DNA from: Arthrobacter sp. MYb214 | GTDB lineage: Bacteria > Actinomycetota > Actinomycetes > Actinomycetales > Micrococcaceae | Reading direction: 5' to 3' | Assembly (NCBI RefSeq): GCF_002979865.1 | Contig: NZ_PCPZ01000001.1 | Coordinates: 434,001 to 498,000 of the forward strand | Length of the DNA stretch: 64,000 nt | Shown: piece by piece, positions 12,071 through 22,132 of the stretch | Numbering within the stretch: the first letter of the stretch is position 1 | How the letters are laid out: each line of letters opens with the position of its first letter | Notes under the pieces: model-generated | What the model was told of the DNA's origin: nothing | What the model saw: the letters and a program-made list of their open reading frames with translations, nothing else | The model's database searches: none | Made by a program: the position numbers and the translations under genes

Positions 12071-12351
12071 GTGTCACATAGTGGACGTCCGCCTTGCGCA
12101 AGGCGGCGGACAGGATGCCCAAGCAGGCGAACAATGGGGCTCATGGAGCTAAGCACCAGGGAGGTCCATGGATGGAGGCGATCAGCATCGGCGCTGGAAT
12201 CCATGGGCTGCGTACCGGTGCTTCTCCCGCGGAAAGGCTGGCCCGGGAGATCCAGAGTGCGGGCCAAGCAGCCGGTTAACCAGCTCGTCCCCCAAAACCG
12301 GTCTGGTCTTGAGGGACGAACAGCGCATTTTCCAGCGCTGAGGTGCGCAGC
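12071..12351. other. Intergenic stretch between leuA leader and era
   Basis: No gene is supported. There is an 18-bp perfect palindrome, CCGCCTTGCGCAAGGCGG (12089-12106), which could end transcription or be a binding site, and a looser inverted repeat of CCATGGAT around 12170-12210. Short minus-strand frames exist but lack ribosome sites and family features. Confidence 0.4.
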
Positions 12352-13314
12352 CTAGAAGCCGAGGCGTCCAAGCTGCTTCGGGTCGCGCTGCCAATCCTTG
12401 GCAACCTTCACATGCAGGTCCAGGTAGACCTTGGTGCCCAGCAGCTTCTCGATGCCCTGGCGGGCGTTGGTGCCGACCTCGCGCAGGCGCGAACCGCCAC
12501 GGCCAATGATGATGGCCTTCTGGCTGGAGCGCTCAACGAAGAGCGAGACGTGGATGTCGATCAGCGGATTGCTTTCGCTGCGTCCTTCGCGGGGAACCAT
12601 CTCTTCGACGACGACGGCCAGCGAGTGCGGCAGTTCGTCGCGCACGCCTTCAAGGGCGGCTTCGCGAATCAGCTCGGAAACCATCTTGGCTTCCGGCTCG
12701 TCGGTCAGCTCGCCGTCCGGGTACAGCGGCGGGCCCACTGGCAGGTGCTCTGCCAGCACGTTGGCCACCTCTTCGACCTGGAATTCCTTGACAGCCGAGA
12801 CCGGAACGATTGCGGCGAAGCCGTTCTCGCCGAAGTTCTGGGTGCCCATCTCGGCCACCGCAACCAGCTGCTGCGCGAGCTGTTCGCGGTCCACCAGGTC
12901 AGCCTTGGTGACCAGGGCGATGATCGGCTTGCGCTGCAGCTGAGCCAGCTGCGTGGCGATGTAGCGGTCGCCCGGGCCGATCTTCTCATTGGCCGGGATG
13001 CAGAAGCCGATCGCGTCCACCTCGGAGAGGGTGTCGGCGACCAGGTCATTCAGGCGCTGGCCGAGCAAGGTGCGCGGACGGTGCAGGCCCGGGGTATCGA
13101 CCAGGATCAACTGCGCATCCTCGCGGTGCACGATACCGCGGATGGTGTGGCGGGTAGTCTGCGGCTTGGCCGAGGTGATGGCCACCTTCTGGCCCACCAG
13201 CGCATTGGTCAGGGTGGACTTGCCGGCATTCGGGCGGCCTACGAAAGAGGTGAAGCCGGAGCGGAAGCCCTCAGGCCATCCGCTGGATGCAAGCAGGTTG
13301 TGGTTTTCACTCAT
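12352..13314 (-). CDS. era: GTPase Era
   Basis: Era binds 16S rRNA and assists 30S ribosome maturation. The GTPase domain shows G1 GRPNAGKST (residues 26-34), DTPGLHRP (G3) and TKAD (G4). A C-terminal KH domain has [14 protein letters not shown] use the ATG at 13314 (320 residues); a longer open frame starts at 13353 but would overlap the upstream gene more and adds a non-conserved tail. The start overlaps the CorC-like gene's stop by 8 bp, ending the phoH-ybeY-corC-era chain. Confidence 0.96.
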   Translation of the reverse strand: MSENHNLLASSGWPEGFRSGFTSFVGRPNAGKSTLTNALVGQKVAITSAKPQTTRHTIRGIVHREDAQLILVDTPGLHRPRTLLGQRLNDLVADTLSEVDAIGFCIPANEKIGPGDRYIATQLAQLQRKPIIALVTKADLVDREQLAQQLVAVAEMGTQNFGENGFAAIVPVSAVKEFQVEEVANVLAEHLPVGPPLYPDGELTDEPEAKMVSELIREAALEGVRDELPHSLAVVVEEMVPREGRSESNPLIDIHVSLFVERSSQKAIIIGRGGSRLREVGTNARQGIEKLLGTKVYLDLHVKVAKDWQRDPKQLGRLGF

Positions 13315-14593
13315 GTGAGGAATCCTCGTCGTTCTCAATATGGTCGGATGCATCTGTTTCCAGACGCTCTACATGGATTTTGCCGATACGGTTGCGGCGG
13401 CCCGCGAGGGCTACCACGGTCAGGCGCAGGCCGTGCACTTCAGCGGTGGAACCGAGTACCGGCACCGATTCCAAGGCCTTGGAGAGCAGGCCGCCGACGG
13501 TGTCGACGTCCTCTTCCTCGATGTGCATGTCGAAGTGGTCGGCAATATCGTCAATGGATGCCGCCGCCACGGCGAAAATCGACCCGTCAGGGTTCTGGAT
13601 CAATTCGGCCCTCGAACGATCATACTCGTCATCGATTTCGCCAACGATTTCCTCAAGCAGGTCTTCCAGGGTCACCAGGCCCGCGGTGCCGCCGTACTCG
13701 TCGATGACGATGGCCAGGTGGATGGATTCCTGCTGCAGTTCCTGCATCAGCTCTGCTGCCGACTTCGATTCGGGAACAAAGCGGACCTTTCGCGCCAATT
13801 CGGCCAGGGTCCGGGCCTGCTGCAGACCGTGGATCTCGCGGATCAGGTCCTTGAGGTAGATGATGCCCTGGATATCATCGGTGTCCTCGCCGATCAGCGG
13901 GATGCGGGAGAAGCCCGAGGCGATGAACAGGTCCATGGCGCTGTGGAAGGAATGATCCGCATCCAGCACCACCATGTCGGTGCGCGGCACCATCACCGAA
14001 CGAACGCTGGTCTCCTCCAAGTCGATCACCGAGGAAATCAGTTCGGCCGATTCCTCATCCAGGTCCTCGCCTTCGGAGGCGCGATCCACCAGATCACGCA
14101 GTCGTTCCTTGCCCAGGTAGCCGTCGCCATCCACGCCGCCGGGGCTCAGCGCCTTGGCGATGGATGCCAACCACGTGGTGATGGGTCCGAGCACCAGGCG
14201 CAGGAAGCGGACCAGGGTGGCGGTGGACTGCACGACGTTCTGGGCGTTGGAACGCCCGTAGCGACGTGGCGACACGCTGACCAGGACGAATCCCAAGGCG
14301 GCCATCGCAATAGTGGAGATCATGCCGATCAGCCACACATTCTCGATCCACTGCGAAACGAGCAGGGCTACAGCGACAGCGGAAGCGGTCTCGAACCAGA
14401 TCCGCCAGAACTTCACTGCCTGGGCGTGGGTTTCTGTTTCATCCAGAATTGCGGACAGCGATTTGGAATTGGACTCGGCGCGCAGGCGTTCAGCAGCGTG
14501 CCGGGATAATGCGTAGAAGGCTGAGTCTGCGGCAGTCAGCACGGCCGAGAAGGCCATGAAAACAAGGGCGAGAATCAGCAAAATTATTTCCAC
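13307..14593 (-). CDS. Hemolysin-family / CorC-CNNM protein with tandem CBS domains
   Basis: This 428-residue membrane protein has an N-terminal DUF21 (CNNM) region with about three or four helices (residues 1-130), two CBS domains near 200-315 ([53 protein letters not shown]), and a C-terminal CorC_HlyC domain (about 340-420). Relatives are linked to magnesium or cobalt efflux. 'Hemolysin' is a historical name and no toxin role is implied. It starts 4 bp after the ybeY stop and overlaps era. Confidence 0.9.
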   Translation of the reverse strand: MEIILLILALVFMAFSAVLTAADSAFYALSRHAAERLRAESNSKSLSAILDETETHAQAVKFWRIWFETASAVAVALLVSQWIENVWLIGMISTIAMAALGFVLVSVSPRRYGRSNAQNVVQSTATLVRFLRLVLGPITTWLASIAKALSPGGVDGDGYLGKERLRDLVDRASEGEDLDEESAELISSVIDLEETSVRSVMVPRTDMVVLDADHSFHSAMDLFIASGFSRIPLIGEDTDDIQGIIYLKDLIREIHGLQQARTLAELARKVRFVPESKSAAELMQELQQESIHLAIVIDEYGGTAGLVTLEDLLEEIVGEIDDEYDRSRAELIQNPDGSIFAVAAASIDDIADHFDMHIEEEDVDTVGGLLSKALESVPVLGSTAEVHGLRLTVVALAGRRNRIGKIHVERLETDASDHIENDEDSSHE

Positions 14594-14597
14594 GGGG

Positions 14598-15071
14598 TTA
14601 TTCCACCGTTTCCTTTGGCGCGGGGCGGCCGGTGTAGCTCTCTAGCAGCTGGCGCTGCAGCGCAAACATCTCTTCCTTTTCTGCTGGCTCCATGTGGTCG
14701 AAACCCATGAGGTGCAGCAGGCCGTGGGTGGTCAGCAACAGGATTTCATCGTGGGTGCTGTGGCCCCCGGCCTTGGCCTGCGCTTCGGCGACGGCAGGGC
14801 AGATGACGATGTCGCCAAGGATGCCGCTCTCCCCCGGCGCACCGGCAGTTCCTGGGCGCAGCTCATCCATCGGGAAGCTCATCACATCGGTGGGGCCTTC
14901 GAGGTCCATCCACTCGACGTGCAGGGCGCTCATGGCATCCTCGTCGATGAAAACGATCGATACTTCGGTTTCCGGATGCAGGAACATTGCCCGCATCACC
15001 GATTCTGCCAAGGCGTTGACATCCTTGAGATCGACGTCGTATTCGGTTTCGTTATTTACTTCAATGCTCAT
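14598..15071 (-). CDS. ybeY: Endoribonuclease YbeY, rRNA maturation
   Basis: YbeY is a zinc-dependent RNase acting in 16S rRNA 3'-end maturation and ribosome quality control. The 157-residue protein has the signature HGLLHLMGFDH with metal ligands His116, His120 and His126, and the preceding MSFPMDE and GDIVIC segments. The start overlaps the phoH-family stop by 4 bp. Confidence 0.96.
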   Translation of the reverse strand: MSIEVNNETEYDVDLKDVNALAESVMRAMFLHPETEVSIVFIDEDAMSALHVEWMDLEGPTDVMSFPMDELRPGTAGAPGESGILGDIVICPAVAEAQAKAGGHSTHDEILLLTTHGLLHLMGFDHMEPAEKEEMFALQRQLLESYTGRPAPKETVE

Positions 15072-16096
15072 TTGCTGCGGCGTCCCCGGTTGTGGTCTTT
15101 GCGTCGGGTGTCATCCCAACGGTCGTAAGCAGTAACGATGTCGGCAATCAGACGGTGGCGAACCACATCCGAAGAGTCGAGTCGGCAGATGCTGATGTCG
15201 TCGATGCCTTCAAGGACATCGCTGGCCATGCGCAACCCGGAGGTCGCATTGTTGGGCAGATCCACCTGGGTGACATCCCCCGTCACTACCATCTTGGAAC
15301 CGAATCCCAGGCGGGTCAGGAACATCTTCATCTGTTCACTGGTGGTGTTCTGCGCTTCATCCAGGATCACGAAGGCGTCATTGAGGGTGCGTCCACGCAT
15401 ATAGGCCAGCGGAGCGACCTCAATGGTTCCGGCTTCGAGCAATTGCGGAATGGTTTCCGGATTGATCATGTCGTGCAAGGCATCGTAGAGCGGGCGCAGG
15501 TACGGGTCGATCTTCTCGGTCAACGAGCCCGGCAGGAAGCCCAGCTTCTCCCCTGCCTCAACGGCAGGCCGGGTCAGGATGATGCGGTTGACCTGCTTGT
15601 CCTGCAAGGCGGCGACGGCCATGGCCATGGCCAGGAAGGTCTTGCCGGTACCGGCTGGGCCAATGCCGAAAGTAATTGTCGAATCCTCTATGGCGTCGAC
15701 ATAGCTCTTCTGGTTCACGGTCTTGGGGCGGATGGAACGTCCGCGCCCCGAGAGGATCTTCAGGCCCAGGACGTCGGTGGGTGCATCCGGATTGCCGGCG
15801 CTGAGCATCTTGATGATCTGCTCGATCGTTTCGGCGCTCATGCGCGAGCCGCGAGTGGCCAGCGAACGGGCTTCTTCGGTGACGCGCTGGGCCTTGCGGA
15901 CTTGCTGCGGTTCACCTACCAGAGCCAGGGATTGGCCGTTGGGGCGGAAGCTCACCTGCGGGTAGGCGCCGGAGAGAATACGCAAGAGCTCGTCATTGGG
16001 ACCGAGGGTGGCAATCATGAGCTCAGCTGTATCGAAACTGATGGTGAGCGATGCGGATCCGTTCTCCGCTGTCGCCTTATTCTGTTCAACCTGCAT
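15068..16096 (-). CDS. PhoH family ATPase
   Basis: This is a predicted ATPase with RNA-linked functions. The 342-residue protein has an N-terminal KH-like domain (residues 17-100), a Walker A GPAGTGKT at 146-153, FVILDEAQN as Walker B, and [13 protein letters not shown]. It heads a tightly packed unit with ybeY, the CorC-like gene and era, an association that points to rRNA processing. The gene is divergent from the GerMN lipoprotein gene. Confidence 0.94.
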   Translation of the reverse strand: MQVEQNKATAENGSASLTISFDTAELMIATLGPNDELLRILSGAYPQVSFRPNGQSLALVGEPQQVRKAQRVTEEARSLATRGSRMSAETIEQIIKMLSAGNPDAPTDVLGLKILSGRGRSIRPKTVNQKSYVDAIEDSTITFGIGPAGTGKTFLAMAMAVAALQDKQVNRIILTRPAVEAGEKLGFLPGSLTEKIDPYLRPLYDALHDMINPETIPQLLEAGTIEVAPLAYMRGRTLNDAFVILDEAQNTTSEQMKMFLTRLGFGSKMVVTGDVTQVDLPNNATSGLRMASDVLEGIDDISICRLDSSDVVRHRLIADIVTAYDRWDDTRRKDHNRGRRSK

Positions 16097-16390
16097 GCAG
16101 TGCGCGGCGCCCCTTTGCGAGCTTGGTGGTAATCGTGATTTGTCCTGCTTGCCATTCTATCGAGTCGCAGGCCAATCCGGAGAAAATTCAGGTCTCAGCG
16201 TAAGCAGTAGAACCTGAAAGTAGTCTTGAATGATGCTAATCGGGGCAAGTGGCGAACATATAGATTTGGTTACGGATTAGTAAGTTGGGCCATTTTTTTG
16301 CAGTTAGCCGCTTCTGATATGGCAAGCTTGAGAGCGGTTCCAATACGGCCAGGAGCCACAACAGCTAAAATCACCACGGATTGGTACGCA
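16097..16390. other. Divergent intergenic region between phoH-family gene and lipoprotein gene
   Basis: The stretch should hold both promoters. An open frame joins it to the lipoprotein gene (from 16226, also with an ATG at 16319), but the encoded N-terminus is unlike a signal peptide. I see no clear hairpin or operator. Confidence 0.35.
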
Positions 16391-17317
16391 GTGCAATCAA
16401 GGATCTTGCGGAAGATTCCACGCCGATTCGGCGTTTTGGGAATCACTGCCGCTCTCGTCGTCGCCGCAGGATGCGGTCTGACGAATCGCGAGAGCTCCTA
16501 TGAGATGCCATCGACCGCCGTGGCTGAATCGCTGAACCTGCCGAACGCCACCGACGCTGGCGAGGATGTCGGCATCGCGGCTAGCCTGCCCATCTACTGG
16601 CTGGAAAACACCGATACCGGCGTGTTCCTGTACCGCGAGTACATCGAGGACACCCGCCATCAGGAACCCATCGGCGATGCGATCTGGACGCTGCTCTCAT
16701 CCGACCCGATGAAGCCGAAACGCTATACCCATTTGAAGCCCACCGATGAAATCGGGGTTTCAATCAATAATGCGAATGTCATCACCTTGGATCTGCCGGC
16801 CAAGGTCTTCAGCGCCAATCTCGACCAGGGCCTGTCGGAGCGCGCCATCCAGCAATTGGTCTTCACCGCTACGGCAGCTGCCGCCAGCGCTGGACTGGTC
16901 GTGGGCGAGCTTCCCGCAACGGTCCGCATCCTGGTTGACGGCCAGGCAAATGCCACAGTTTTCGACGGTTTCCGGCTCAAGGATGTCTACGAGCGCGATG
17001 CGGCGTTCATTGCACCGATCTGGATCATCGATCCGCAGTTCAACAAGACCTTGGCGGATGGCTCGATCAAGATTAACGGCCGAACCACCCAGTTCGACAT
17101 CGGCACCTTCTACTCCTTGCAGCGCAAGGACGCCGACGGCAAGCTCACGGTGATGACCGCTCAGAAGCAGGTCAACCCCGGGCAGATCAATGCCGACGGT
17201 TCATTCACCCTGACCACCGATCTGCGTGCCGGCTCATACCGCCTGACTTTCTGGGGCGTTGAGACCGAATCGGACCATCTGGTCGGCAAGGTCACCAGCG
17301 ACTTCCGCGTCGAGTAA
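16391..17317 (+). CDS. GerMN-domain lipoprotein
   Basis: This is a secreted, lipid-anchored protein of 308 residues. From the GTG at 16391 it has basic residues (RKIPRR), a hydrophobic segment and a lipobox VAAGC, with Cys28 as the anchor. The following domain (about residues 60-195, including IWTLLSSDP and VITLDLPAKVFSA) fits GerMN, and the C-terminal 100 residues form a beta-rich domain like those paired with GerMN in actinobacterial lipoproteins. The start is uncertain; ATG at 16319 or 16226 is possible. Function is unknown; an envelope role is likely. Confidence 0.75.
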   Translation: MQSRILRKIPRRFGVLGITAALVVAAGCGLTNRESSYEMPSTAVAESLNLPNATDAGEDVGIAASLPIYWLENTDTGVFLYREYIEDTRHQEPIGDAIWTLLSSDPMKPKRYTHLKPTDEIGVSINNANVITLDLPAKVFSANLDQGLSERAIQQLVFTATAAAASAGLVVGELPATVRILVDGQANATVFDGFRLKDVYERDAAFIAPIWIIDPQFNKTLADGSIKINGRTTQFDIGTFYSLQRKDADGKLTVMTAQKQVNPGQINADGSFTLTTDLRAGSYRLTFWGVETESDHLVGKVTSDFRVE

Positions 17318-17568
17318 CGCAGCATCCAGCGCTGCAGCCCCCGCCGGAAGTCCTGGACATGAACCTGGGCGCCCGTTGTCCGGGCCAGCTCCTGAACTGG
17401 TGGCGGCTGAGCATTCTTGGCCTGCTGGCAGGATTTCCAGTGCCGTTGCCTTGGACAGCGTCCTTATCCGATCGGCTGCCGCATTCGCGTATCCGGCCCG
17501 CAGCGACTTCGCGTTCCCCGTCCCGGGGCCTTTTCTCGGCTCGAACCCGTTGCGCCGGCCGGAGACGA
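17318..17568. other. GC-rich stretch with no supported gene
   Basis: Several frames on both strands are open across this 250-bp stretch between convergent genes, but none has a ribosome site, a recognisable motif or consistent codon bias. It may be decayed coding DNA. A small GC-rich inverted repeat follows the lipoprotein stop (GCAGC and GCTGC near 17319-17338). Confidence 0.3.
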
Positions 17569-17622
17569 AATTGCTCCGCAGATCCCGGCAGGCACATGCC
17601 TGCCGGGATCTGCGGAGCAATT
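17569..17622. terminator. 54-bp perfect palindrome between convergent genes
   Basis: Perfect 26-bp arms (17569-17594 and 17597-17622) are separated by only CA, so cruciform or hairpin formation is expected. It lies about 25 bp after the rsmE stop on the minus strand and 250 bp after the lipoprotein gene. There is no T run. A bidirectional terminator is the likely role, but the stem is much longer than usual. Confidence 0.65.
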
Positions 17623-17647
17623 CACCTGCTAACCGGAATTCTGGAAC

Positions 17648-18421
17648 CTAGATTTCGCCGATCAAATGGCGGATCAAGACCAGGGCCGCGGGGCCCGCGG
17701 TCGAGGCACGCAGCACATGCTGGCCCAGCAGGGCTGGTTGGGCGCCGGCATCGACGAAGGACTGCAGCTCCGTTTCGGAGATGCCTCCTTCTGGCCCGAC
17801 GATCATGATGATCTCCTGGCCGGCCCGCGCATCGGCGAGCCACGACTGCACATGCCGGGCCACCGATTCCGCGGCCTGCTCGTGCAGAACCAGAACCAGT
17901 GCGCCATTTGCGGTATCGGCCGCGATGGCCTTGGCCAGTTCCTTGGAACCCAGCGGGTCCAGCACCTCCGGCTCATAGGCGCGGCGCGACTGCTTCTGCG
18001 CCGAGCGCACCTGGGCGCGCCACTTGGCCATGGCCTTGTCGACCTTGGCCGCGTTCCAGCGCACGATCGAGCGGTCGGCCTGCCAGGGGCGTACCGACAG
18101 CACGCCCAGTTCCACGCCGGACTCGACAGCTTGCAGGTCGCGATCCCCCTTGGACAGCGCCTGGACCAGGGTGACCGGGTGATCGCTGACCGCTTCCTCG
18201 GCACGGCGCAGGACCTTCACGCTCAGCAGGTCCTTGGCGGTGCCGATGACCTCCACAGTCAGGCGCAGCCCCTTGCCATCCAGCAGGTCCAGGTGCTCGC
18301 CCGCGGAGACCCGTTTAACGGTGACCGCGTGGTGCGCTTCGGAGCCATCCAGTTCAAGAATGTCCCCGACCGTTGCGTCCCGGCCCTGCTGGGCGTCGAT
18401 GACGAAGCTGTGGTTGCTCAT
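17648..18421 (-). CDS. rsmE: 16S rRNA (uracil1498-N3)-methyltransferase RsmE
   Basis: RsmE methylates U1498 of 16S rRNA using S-adenosylmethionine. The 257-residue protein has an N-terminal PUA-like domain and a C-terminal SPOUT knot, with VGPEGG at about 208-213 and LLGQHVLRAST at 231-241 lining the cofactor site. The start is the ATG at 18421, 2 bp after the dnaJ stop; the longer open frame runs antisense-like into dnaJ and is rejected. Confidence 0.95.
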   Translation of the reverse strand: MSNHSFVIDAQQGRDATVGDILELDGSEAHHAVTVKRVSAGEHLDLLDGKGLRLTVEVIGTAKDLLSVKVLRRAEEAVSDHPVTLVQALSKGDRDLQAVESGVELGVLSVRPWQADRSIVRWNAAKVDKAMAKWRAQVRSAQKQSRRAYEPEVLDPLGSKELAKAIAADTANGALVLVLHEQAAESVARHVQSWLADARAGQEIIMIVGPEGGISETELQSFVDAGAQPALLGQHVLRASTAGPAALVLIRHLIGEI

Positions 18422-18423
18422 GC

Positions 18424-19548
18424 CTAGCGCTGGTTCAGCTTGTCGCGCAGGCGGGAGAACATGCCGCCGCTGTGCTCCACGCGGCCGGCCGAGAGTTCTT
18501 CGCCACGCAGCTTGGCCAGTTGCTCGAGCAGATCGCGCTGGGCAGCGTCGAGCTTGGTCGGCGTCTCCACCTGCAGGTGCACGATGATGTCCCCGCGCTT
18601 GCCTCCGCGCAGGCGCGGCACACCGAGGCCCGGCAGGGTGACGGTGTCGCCATCCTGGGCGCCTGGCTCCACATTGATGGACTGGCCGCCGTCGAAGGTT
18701 TCCAGCTTCAGCTCGCAACCCAGTGCGGCGGCGGTCATTGGCAGGCTCATCTTGGCGTGCAGGTCGGTGCCGGCGCGCTCGAAGACCTTATGGCGGCGCA
18801 CGTCGATCTCGACGAACAGGTTGCCGTTAGGCCCGCCGCCCGGGCCGGCTTCGCCCTGTCCGCGCAGCTGGATGCGGGTGCCGGAGTCGACACCTGCAGG
18901 AACGTTCAGCGACTTGGACACATGCTCGCGCACCCGGCCTTCGCCGTTGCACTCCAGGCAGGGGTCCGGGATGGTGGTGCCGAAACCGCGGCAGGCCGCA
19001 CAGGTTTCCACGGTCATCATCTGGCCCAGGAATGAACGCACTGGACGCTGCACCTGGCCTGCGCCATGGCAGATGTCGCAGGTGACCGGGCTGGTGCCTT
19101 CGCGCGTGCACGAACCGTTGCACGTCTTGCAGGTGACAGCGGTTTCCATCTCCAGCGGGTAGACCGTGCCCTTGACCGCGTCTTCCAGGTCGATGGTGAT
19201 GGTGATCAGCGCGTCGCGGCCCGGCTCGGTGCGTGATGCCGGGCCCTGGGCCTGGCCGCCACCGAAGAACTGCTCGAAGATGTCGCCGAAGCCGCCAAAG
19301 CCCTGGCCGCCACCGCCGAAGCCCGGGTGGCCGTTGCCGTTCTCATCGCCGGTGGCGTCGTAGTTGGAGCGCTTGGTCTGGTCGGAAAGGACTTCGTAGG
19401 CTCGGGTGACCAGCTTGAACTGTTCTGCAGCGTCATCGCTAGGGTTTACATCCGGGTGCAGCTTACGCGCCAACTTGCGGTAGGCACTCTTGATTTCCTG
19501 CGGGGTCGCGTCCTTGGCGACGCCTAGGGTCTCGTAATGCGAGCTCAC
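18424..19548 (-). CDS. dnaJ: Chaperone DnaJ
   Basis: DnaJ delivers unfolded clients to DnaK and stimulates its ATPase. The 374-residue protein has a J domain with HPD at 31-33, a Gly/Phe-rich region (about 73-100), a zinc domain with four Cys pairs (first near Cys140/Cys143, then CDIC, CAAC, CLEC), and the C-terminal client-binding domain. Its position after hrcA marks it as the second actinobacterial DnaJ (DnaJ2 type). It is probably under HrcA control. Confidence 0.95.
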   Translation of the reverse strand: MSSHYETLGVAKDATPQEIKSAYRKLARKLHPDVNPSDDAAEQFKLVTRAYEVLSDQTKRSNYDATGDENGNGHPGFGGGGQGFGGFGDIFEQFFGGGQAQGPASRTEPGRDALITITIDLEDAVKGTVYPLEMETAVTCKTCNGSCTREGTSPVTCDICHGAGQVQRPVRSFLGQMMTVETCAACRGFGTTIPDPCLECNGEGRVREHVSKSLNVPAGVDSGTRIQLRGQGEAGPGGGPNGNLFVEIDVRRHKVFERAGTDLHAKMSLPMTAAALGCELKLETFDGGQSINVEPGAQDGDTVTLPGLGVPRLRGGKRGDIIVHLQVETPTKLDAAQRDLLEQLAKLRGEELSAGRVEHSGGMFSRLRDKLNQR

Positions 19549-19613
19549 GTTATTCGCCGTGTCCTTTCCTGAGAATCTTGAAATTCGGTAGTGCCGGGCG
19601 GTGCCCAGCGAGG

Positions 19614-20627
19614 CTAGTTAGCCAAAATCTTCGACAGGTACCGTGCCACCGCACGAACCGAGGCCATGGAGGTTGGATAGTTCATCCGGGTGGGGCCCAG
19701 GACCCCGAGCTTGTTGCGCACATCGGTGCCGTAGGTGGTGGCGACCACGGCGGCTTCCGACAGCTGCCCGTAGTGGTGCTCGGTGCCGATGGCCACGGCC
19801 ACGCCGCGCGAATCGGCTTCCAGCTCGGAGAAGAGCTTGAGCAGCACTACCTGCTCCTCGAGCGCCTCGAGCACCGGGGTTATGCTCAGCGGGAAGTCCC
19901 CTTCCACGCGGGCGAGGTTCGCGGTGCCTGCCATGATGATGCGTTGCGCGTTGGCCGCCTGGGCCATTTCTTCCAGCGCACCGATCACCTGGTCCACCAG
20001 GGGGTCGGCCTGCTGCGTCGAATTGCGCTCGATGCGGGTGAGCCGGCCGGCAAGTTCGGCAAGCTTCACTCCCCCGAAATTGTTGAGCAGCCACAGCTTC
20101 AAGTCATCCAGCGCATCATCGCTGTAGGAACGCTGGACCGGCATCATGCGCTGATCCACCGTGCCATTGGAAGCGATCATCACCATCAGCACCTGGGCCG
20201 AGCCCAGTCCGACCAGATCGAGGTTCTTCAACGAAGCGGTGTCGTAGTGCGGCACCTGGATCATTGCTACCTGGTTGGTCAACCGCGCCAGGAGGCGAAC
20301 GGTGCTTTTGAGCATCTCGTCCAGGTCCGTGGAGCTGTCCAGGATCTTGTTGATGGCGTCGCGTTCAGCCCGCGACAGCGGCTTGAGCTCGCCGATCTCA
20401 TCGACGAAGCGGCGGTATCCCTTTTCGGTGGGGATCCGTCCGGAGGAAGTATGCGGAGCGACTATGAGCCCCTCTTCTTCCAGCATAGCCATGTCATTGC
20501 GGATCGTCGCGGCGCTGACACCGAGGTTGTGCCGGTCAAGGAGCGCTTTGGAACCCACTGGCTCACGGGATTGGACGTAGTCCTCCACGATGGCACGCAG
20601 AACGTCTAGGCGTCGCGGCTCTGTCAC
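19614..20627 (-). CDS. hrcA: Heat-inducible transcription repressor HrcA
   Basis: HrcA represses chaperone genes by binding CIRCE operators. The 337-residue protein has an N-terminal winged helix ([40 protein letters not shown]) and the GAF-like HrcA domain. The GTG at 20627 is chosen because AAGGAGG lies 7 nt upstream; the frame stays open 20 codons beyond. A CIRCE-like element lies 34 bp upstream, so the gene is autoregulated together with dnaJ. Confidence 0.95.
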   Translation of the reverse strand: MTEPRRLDVLRAIVEDYVQSREPVGSKALLDRHNLGVSAATIRNDMAMLEEEGLIVAPHTSSGRIPTEKGYRRFVDEIGELKPLSRAERDAINKILDSSTDLDEMLKSTVRLLARLTNQVAMIQVPHYDTASLKNLDLVGLGSAQVLMVMIASNGTVDQRMMPVQRSYSDDALDDLKLWLLNNFGGVKLAELAGRLTRIERNSTQQADPLVDQVIGALEEMAQAANAQRIIMAGTANLARVEGDFPLSITPVLEALEEQVVLLKLFSELEADSRGVAVAIGTEHHYGQLSEAAVVATTYGTDVRNKLGVLGPTRMNYPTSMASVRAVARYLSKILAN

Positions 20628-20660
20628 AACAGCACCTCCTTGGATTCCCTGTGCCCGGCT

Positions 20661-20687
20661 TTGGCACTCTAACCTGTCAAGTGCCAA
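20661..20687 (-). promoter_or_regulatory. CIRCE operator of hrcA-dnaJ
   Basis: TTGGCACTC, nine bases, then AAGTGCCAA: the 9-N9-9 geometry is exactly that of CIRCE (TTAGCACTC-N9-GAGTGCTAA), with one mismatch between the arms. It sits just upstream of the hrcA start and is the expected HrcA target. Confidence 0.85.
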
Positions 20688-20754
20688 GTCTAATACGTTC
20701 AGCAGTTGCTAGCATTGGATTTCGAGCGTATTCGATCACAGCGAAAGGCAGTAC

Positions 20755-21624
20755 GTGACTAATTACTCCTGGGGACCACGGGATCTGAGTGCACCGGCAC
20801 CGAAAAAACTCCGCCAGGTCCCTGTTGAACGTGGCATGATTCTGGAAGATGCCACCTCAGGATGGGTAGGAGAAGTCATCCGTACCGAGAAATCCGGTGG
20901 CATGCGCGTGATCGTGCTCGAGGACCGCCACGGCAAGACCCGCTCCTTCCAGGCGGGCTTCGGGTTCTTCCTCGAAGGCGAAGCGGTGGAGATCATTGAT
21001 CCCGTTGCCAAGGCCGCACCGCCCCAGAAGCTGGTCTCGGCTTCGGGTTCGCGTGCCGTTGCCGGACTGAAGGCCCGGGAAGCCAGGGCAAGCCGCATCT
21101 GGGTAGAAGGCAAGCACGACGCTGAGCTGGTTGAAAAAGTTTGGGGCCACGACCTGCGTGTTGAAGGCATCGTCGTTGAACCGCTGCATGGCGTGGACGA
21201 TCTTGCCGGGGCTATCCGCGACTTCGCCCCCTCCGCGCAGCGCCGCCTGGGAATCCTGGTTGACCACCTGGTTGCCGGAAGCAAGGAATCGCGCATCGTT
21301 GCCGAGGCGATGAAGGTCCCCGGTGCAGCGCAAAACGTGCTGATCCTCGGCCACCCGTACGTGGATGTATGGCAGGCGATCAAGCCTGCGACACTGGGCA
21401 TCAAGGCTTGGCCGGTGATCCCCAAGGGCACCGATTGGAAAACCGGTGTGCTCCGGGCCTTTGGCTGGCCGCACTCCACCGCGGAAGACATCGGCATCGG
21501 ATGGCAGCGGCTCTTGTCCACGGTGCAGCATTACGGGCAGCTTGAACCACAGCTCTTGGGGCGGATTGAAGAATTGATCGATTTTCTCACGACCGAAGAT
21601 TACGGTTTCCTAACGATTGACTAA
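20755..21624 (+). CDS. DUF3097 family protein
   Basis: This 289-residue soluble protein starts at GTG with AAAGG upstream. An N-terminal small beta-barrel-like part (residues 20-80, RGMILEDATSGWVGEVIRTEKSGG) is followed by a domain with a conserved WVEGKHDAELVEKVWG and RLGILVDHLVAGSKESRI. The Glu in VEGKHDAE and the Asp in LVDHL are placed as in Toprim folds; this resemblance is my inference. The family is widespread in actinobacteria and is found near hrcA and hemW. Its function is unknown. Confidence 0.85.
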   Translation: MTNYSWGPRDLSAPAPKKLRQVPVERGMILEDATSGWVGEVIRTEKSGGMRVIVLEDRHGKTRSFQAGFGFFLEGEAVEIIDPVAKAAPPQKLVSASGSRAVAGLKAREARASRIWVEGKHDAELVEKVWGHDLRVEGIVVEPLHGVDDLAGAIRDFAPSAQRRLGILVDHLVAGSKESRIVAEAMKVPGAAQNVLILGHPYVDVWQAIKPATLGIKAWPVIPKGTDWKTGVLRAFGWPHSTAEDIGIGWQRLLSTVQHYGQLEPQLLGRIEELIDFLTTEDYGFLTID

Positions 21625-21714
21625 TAGTTGGAGATTAGTCTGCGAATCTCCCCGTGCGCCCAGCCGCGGTCGCTATGATAAGAGGAACCACACTTAGCAA
21701 GACAAGGAAAAATA

Positions 21715-22116
21715 GTGACATCACGCCAGACGAAGCCATCGGAGAATTCCCGCTTCGAAGGTTCCAGGACCTCTGCGCTGCCGCTGACTCCTTCAGAAGA
21801 TCGCCAGTGGGCAATGATGGCCCACTTCGGTGCCATCTTGGGTTGCGTTCCTTCGGCAATCGTCTTTGCCGTATTCCGGGACCGTGGCCCGTTCACTGCA
21901 CAGGAATCGAAGGAAGCGTTCAATTTCACGTTCCCGCTGACCATTCTCGCCATCGTATTCAATGTGCTCATGGTCTTGCCGGTGATCGGTTGGCTTTTCG
22001 CAGTACTCGCCGTGGCCCTCTGGGTCTTCATGACGGTCTCGGGCGCCCTTGCTGCCATCCAGGCCAACAAGGGACGCCCTTACCGCTACCAATTCAATCT
22101 GCGGCTGATGAAGTAG
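21715..22116 (+). CDS. DUF4870 family membrane protein (Tic20-like)
   Basis: This small integral membrane protein of 133 residues starts at GTG with AAGGA 6 nt before. A polar N-terminus is followed by a helix near 33-52, the family's EAFNFTFPLTIL segment, and two further helices (about 70-110). It ends in a conserved YRYQFNLRLMK-type tail. Function is unknown. It lies alone, convergent with hemW with only 16 bp between them. Confidence 0.85.
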   Translation: MTSRQTKPSENSRFEGSRTSALPLTPSEDRQWAMMAHFGAILGCVPSAIVFAVFRDRGPFTAQESKEAFNFTFPLTILAIVFNVLMVLPVIGWLFAVLAVALWVFMTVSGALAAIQANKGRPYRYQFNLRLMK

Positions 22117-22132
22117 CAGCGGTTTCCCAGTC

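Noticed and set aside
12058-12267. A 69-codon minus-strand frame upstream of the leuA leader
   Set aside because: No ribosome site or recognisable motif; it overlaps the promoter-proximal inverted repeats.
17359-17808. A plus-strand frame after the GerMN lipoprotein gene
   Set aside because: It runs through the long palindrome and antisense into rsmE, has no ribosome site and no motif.
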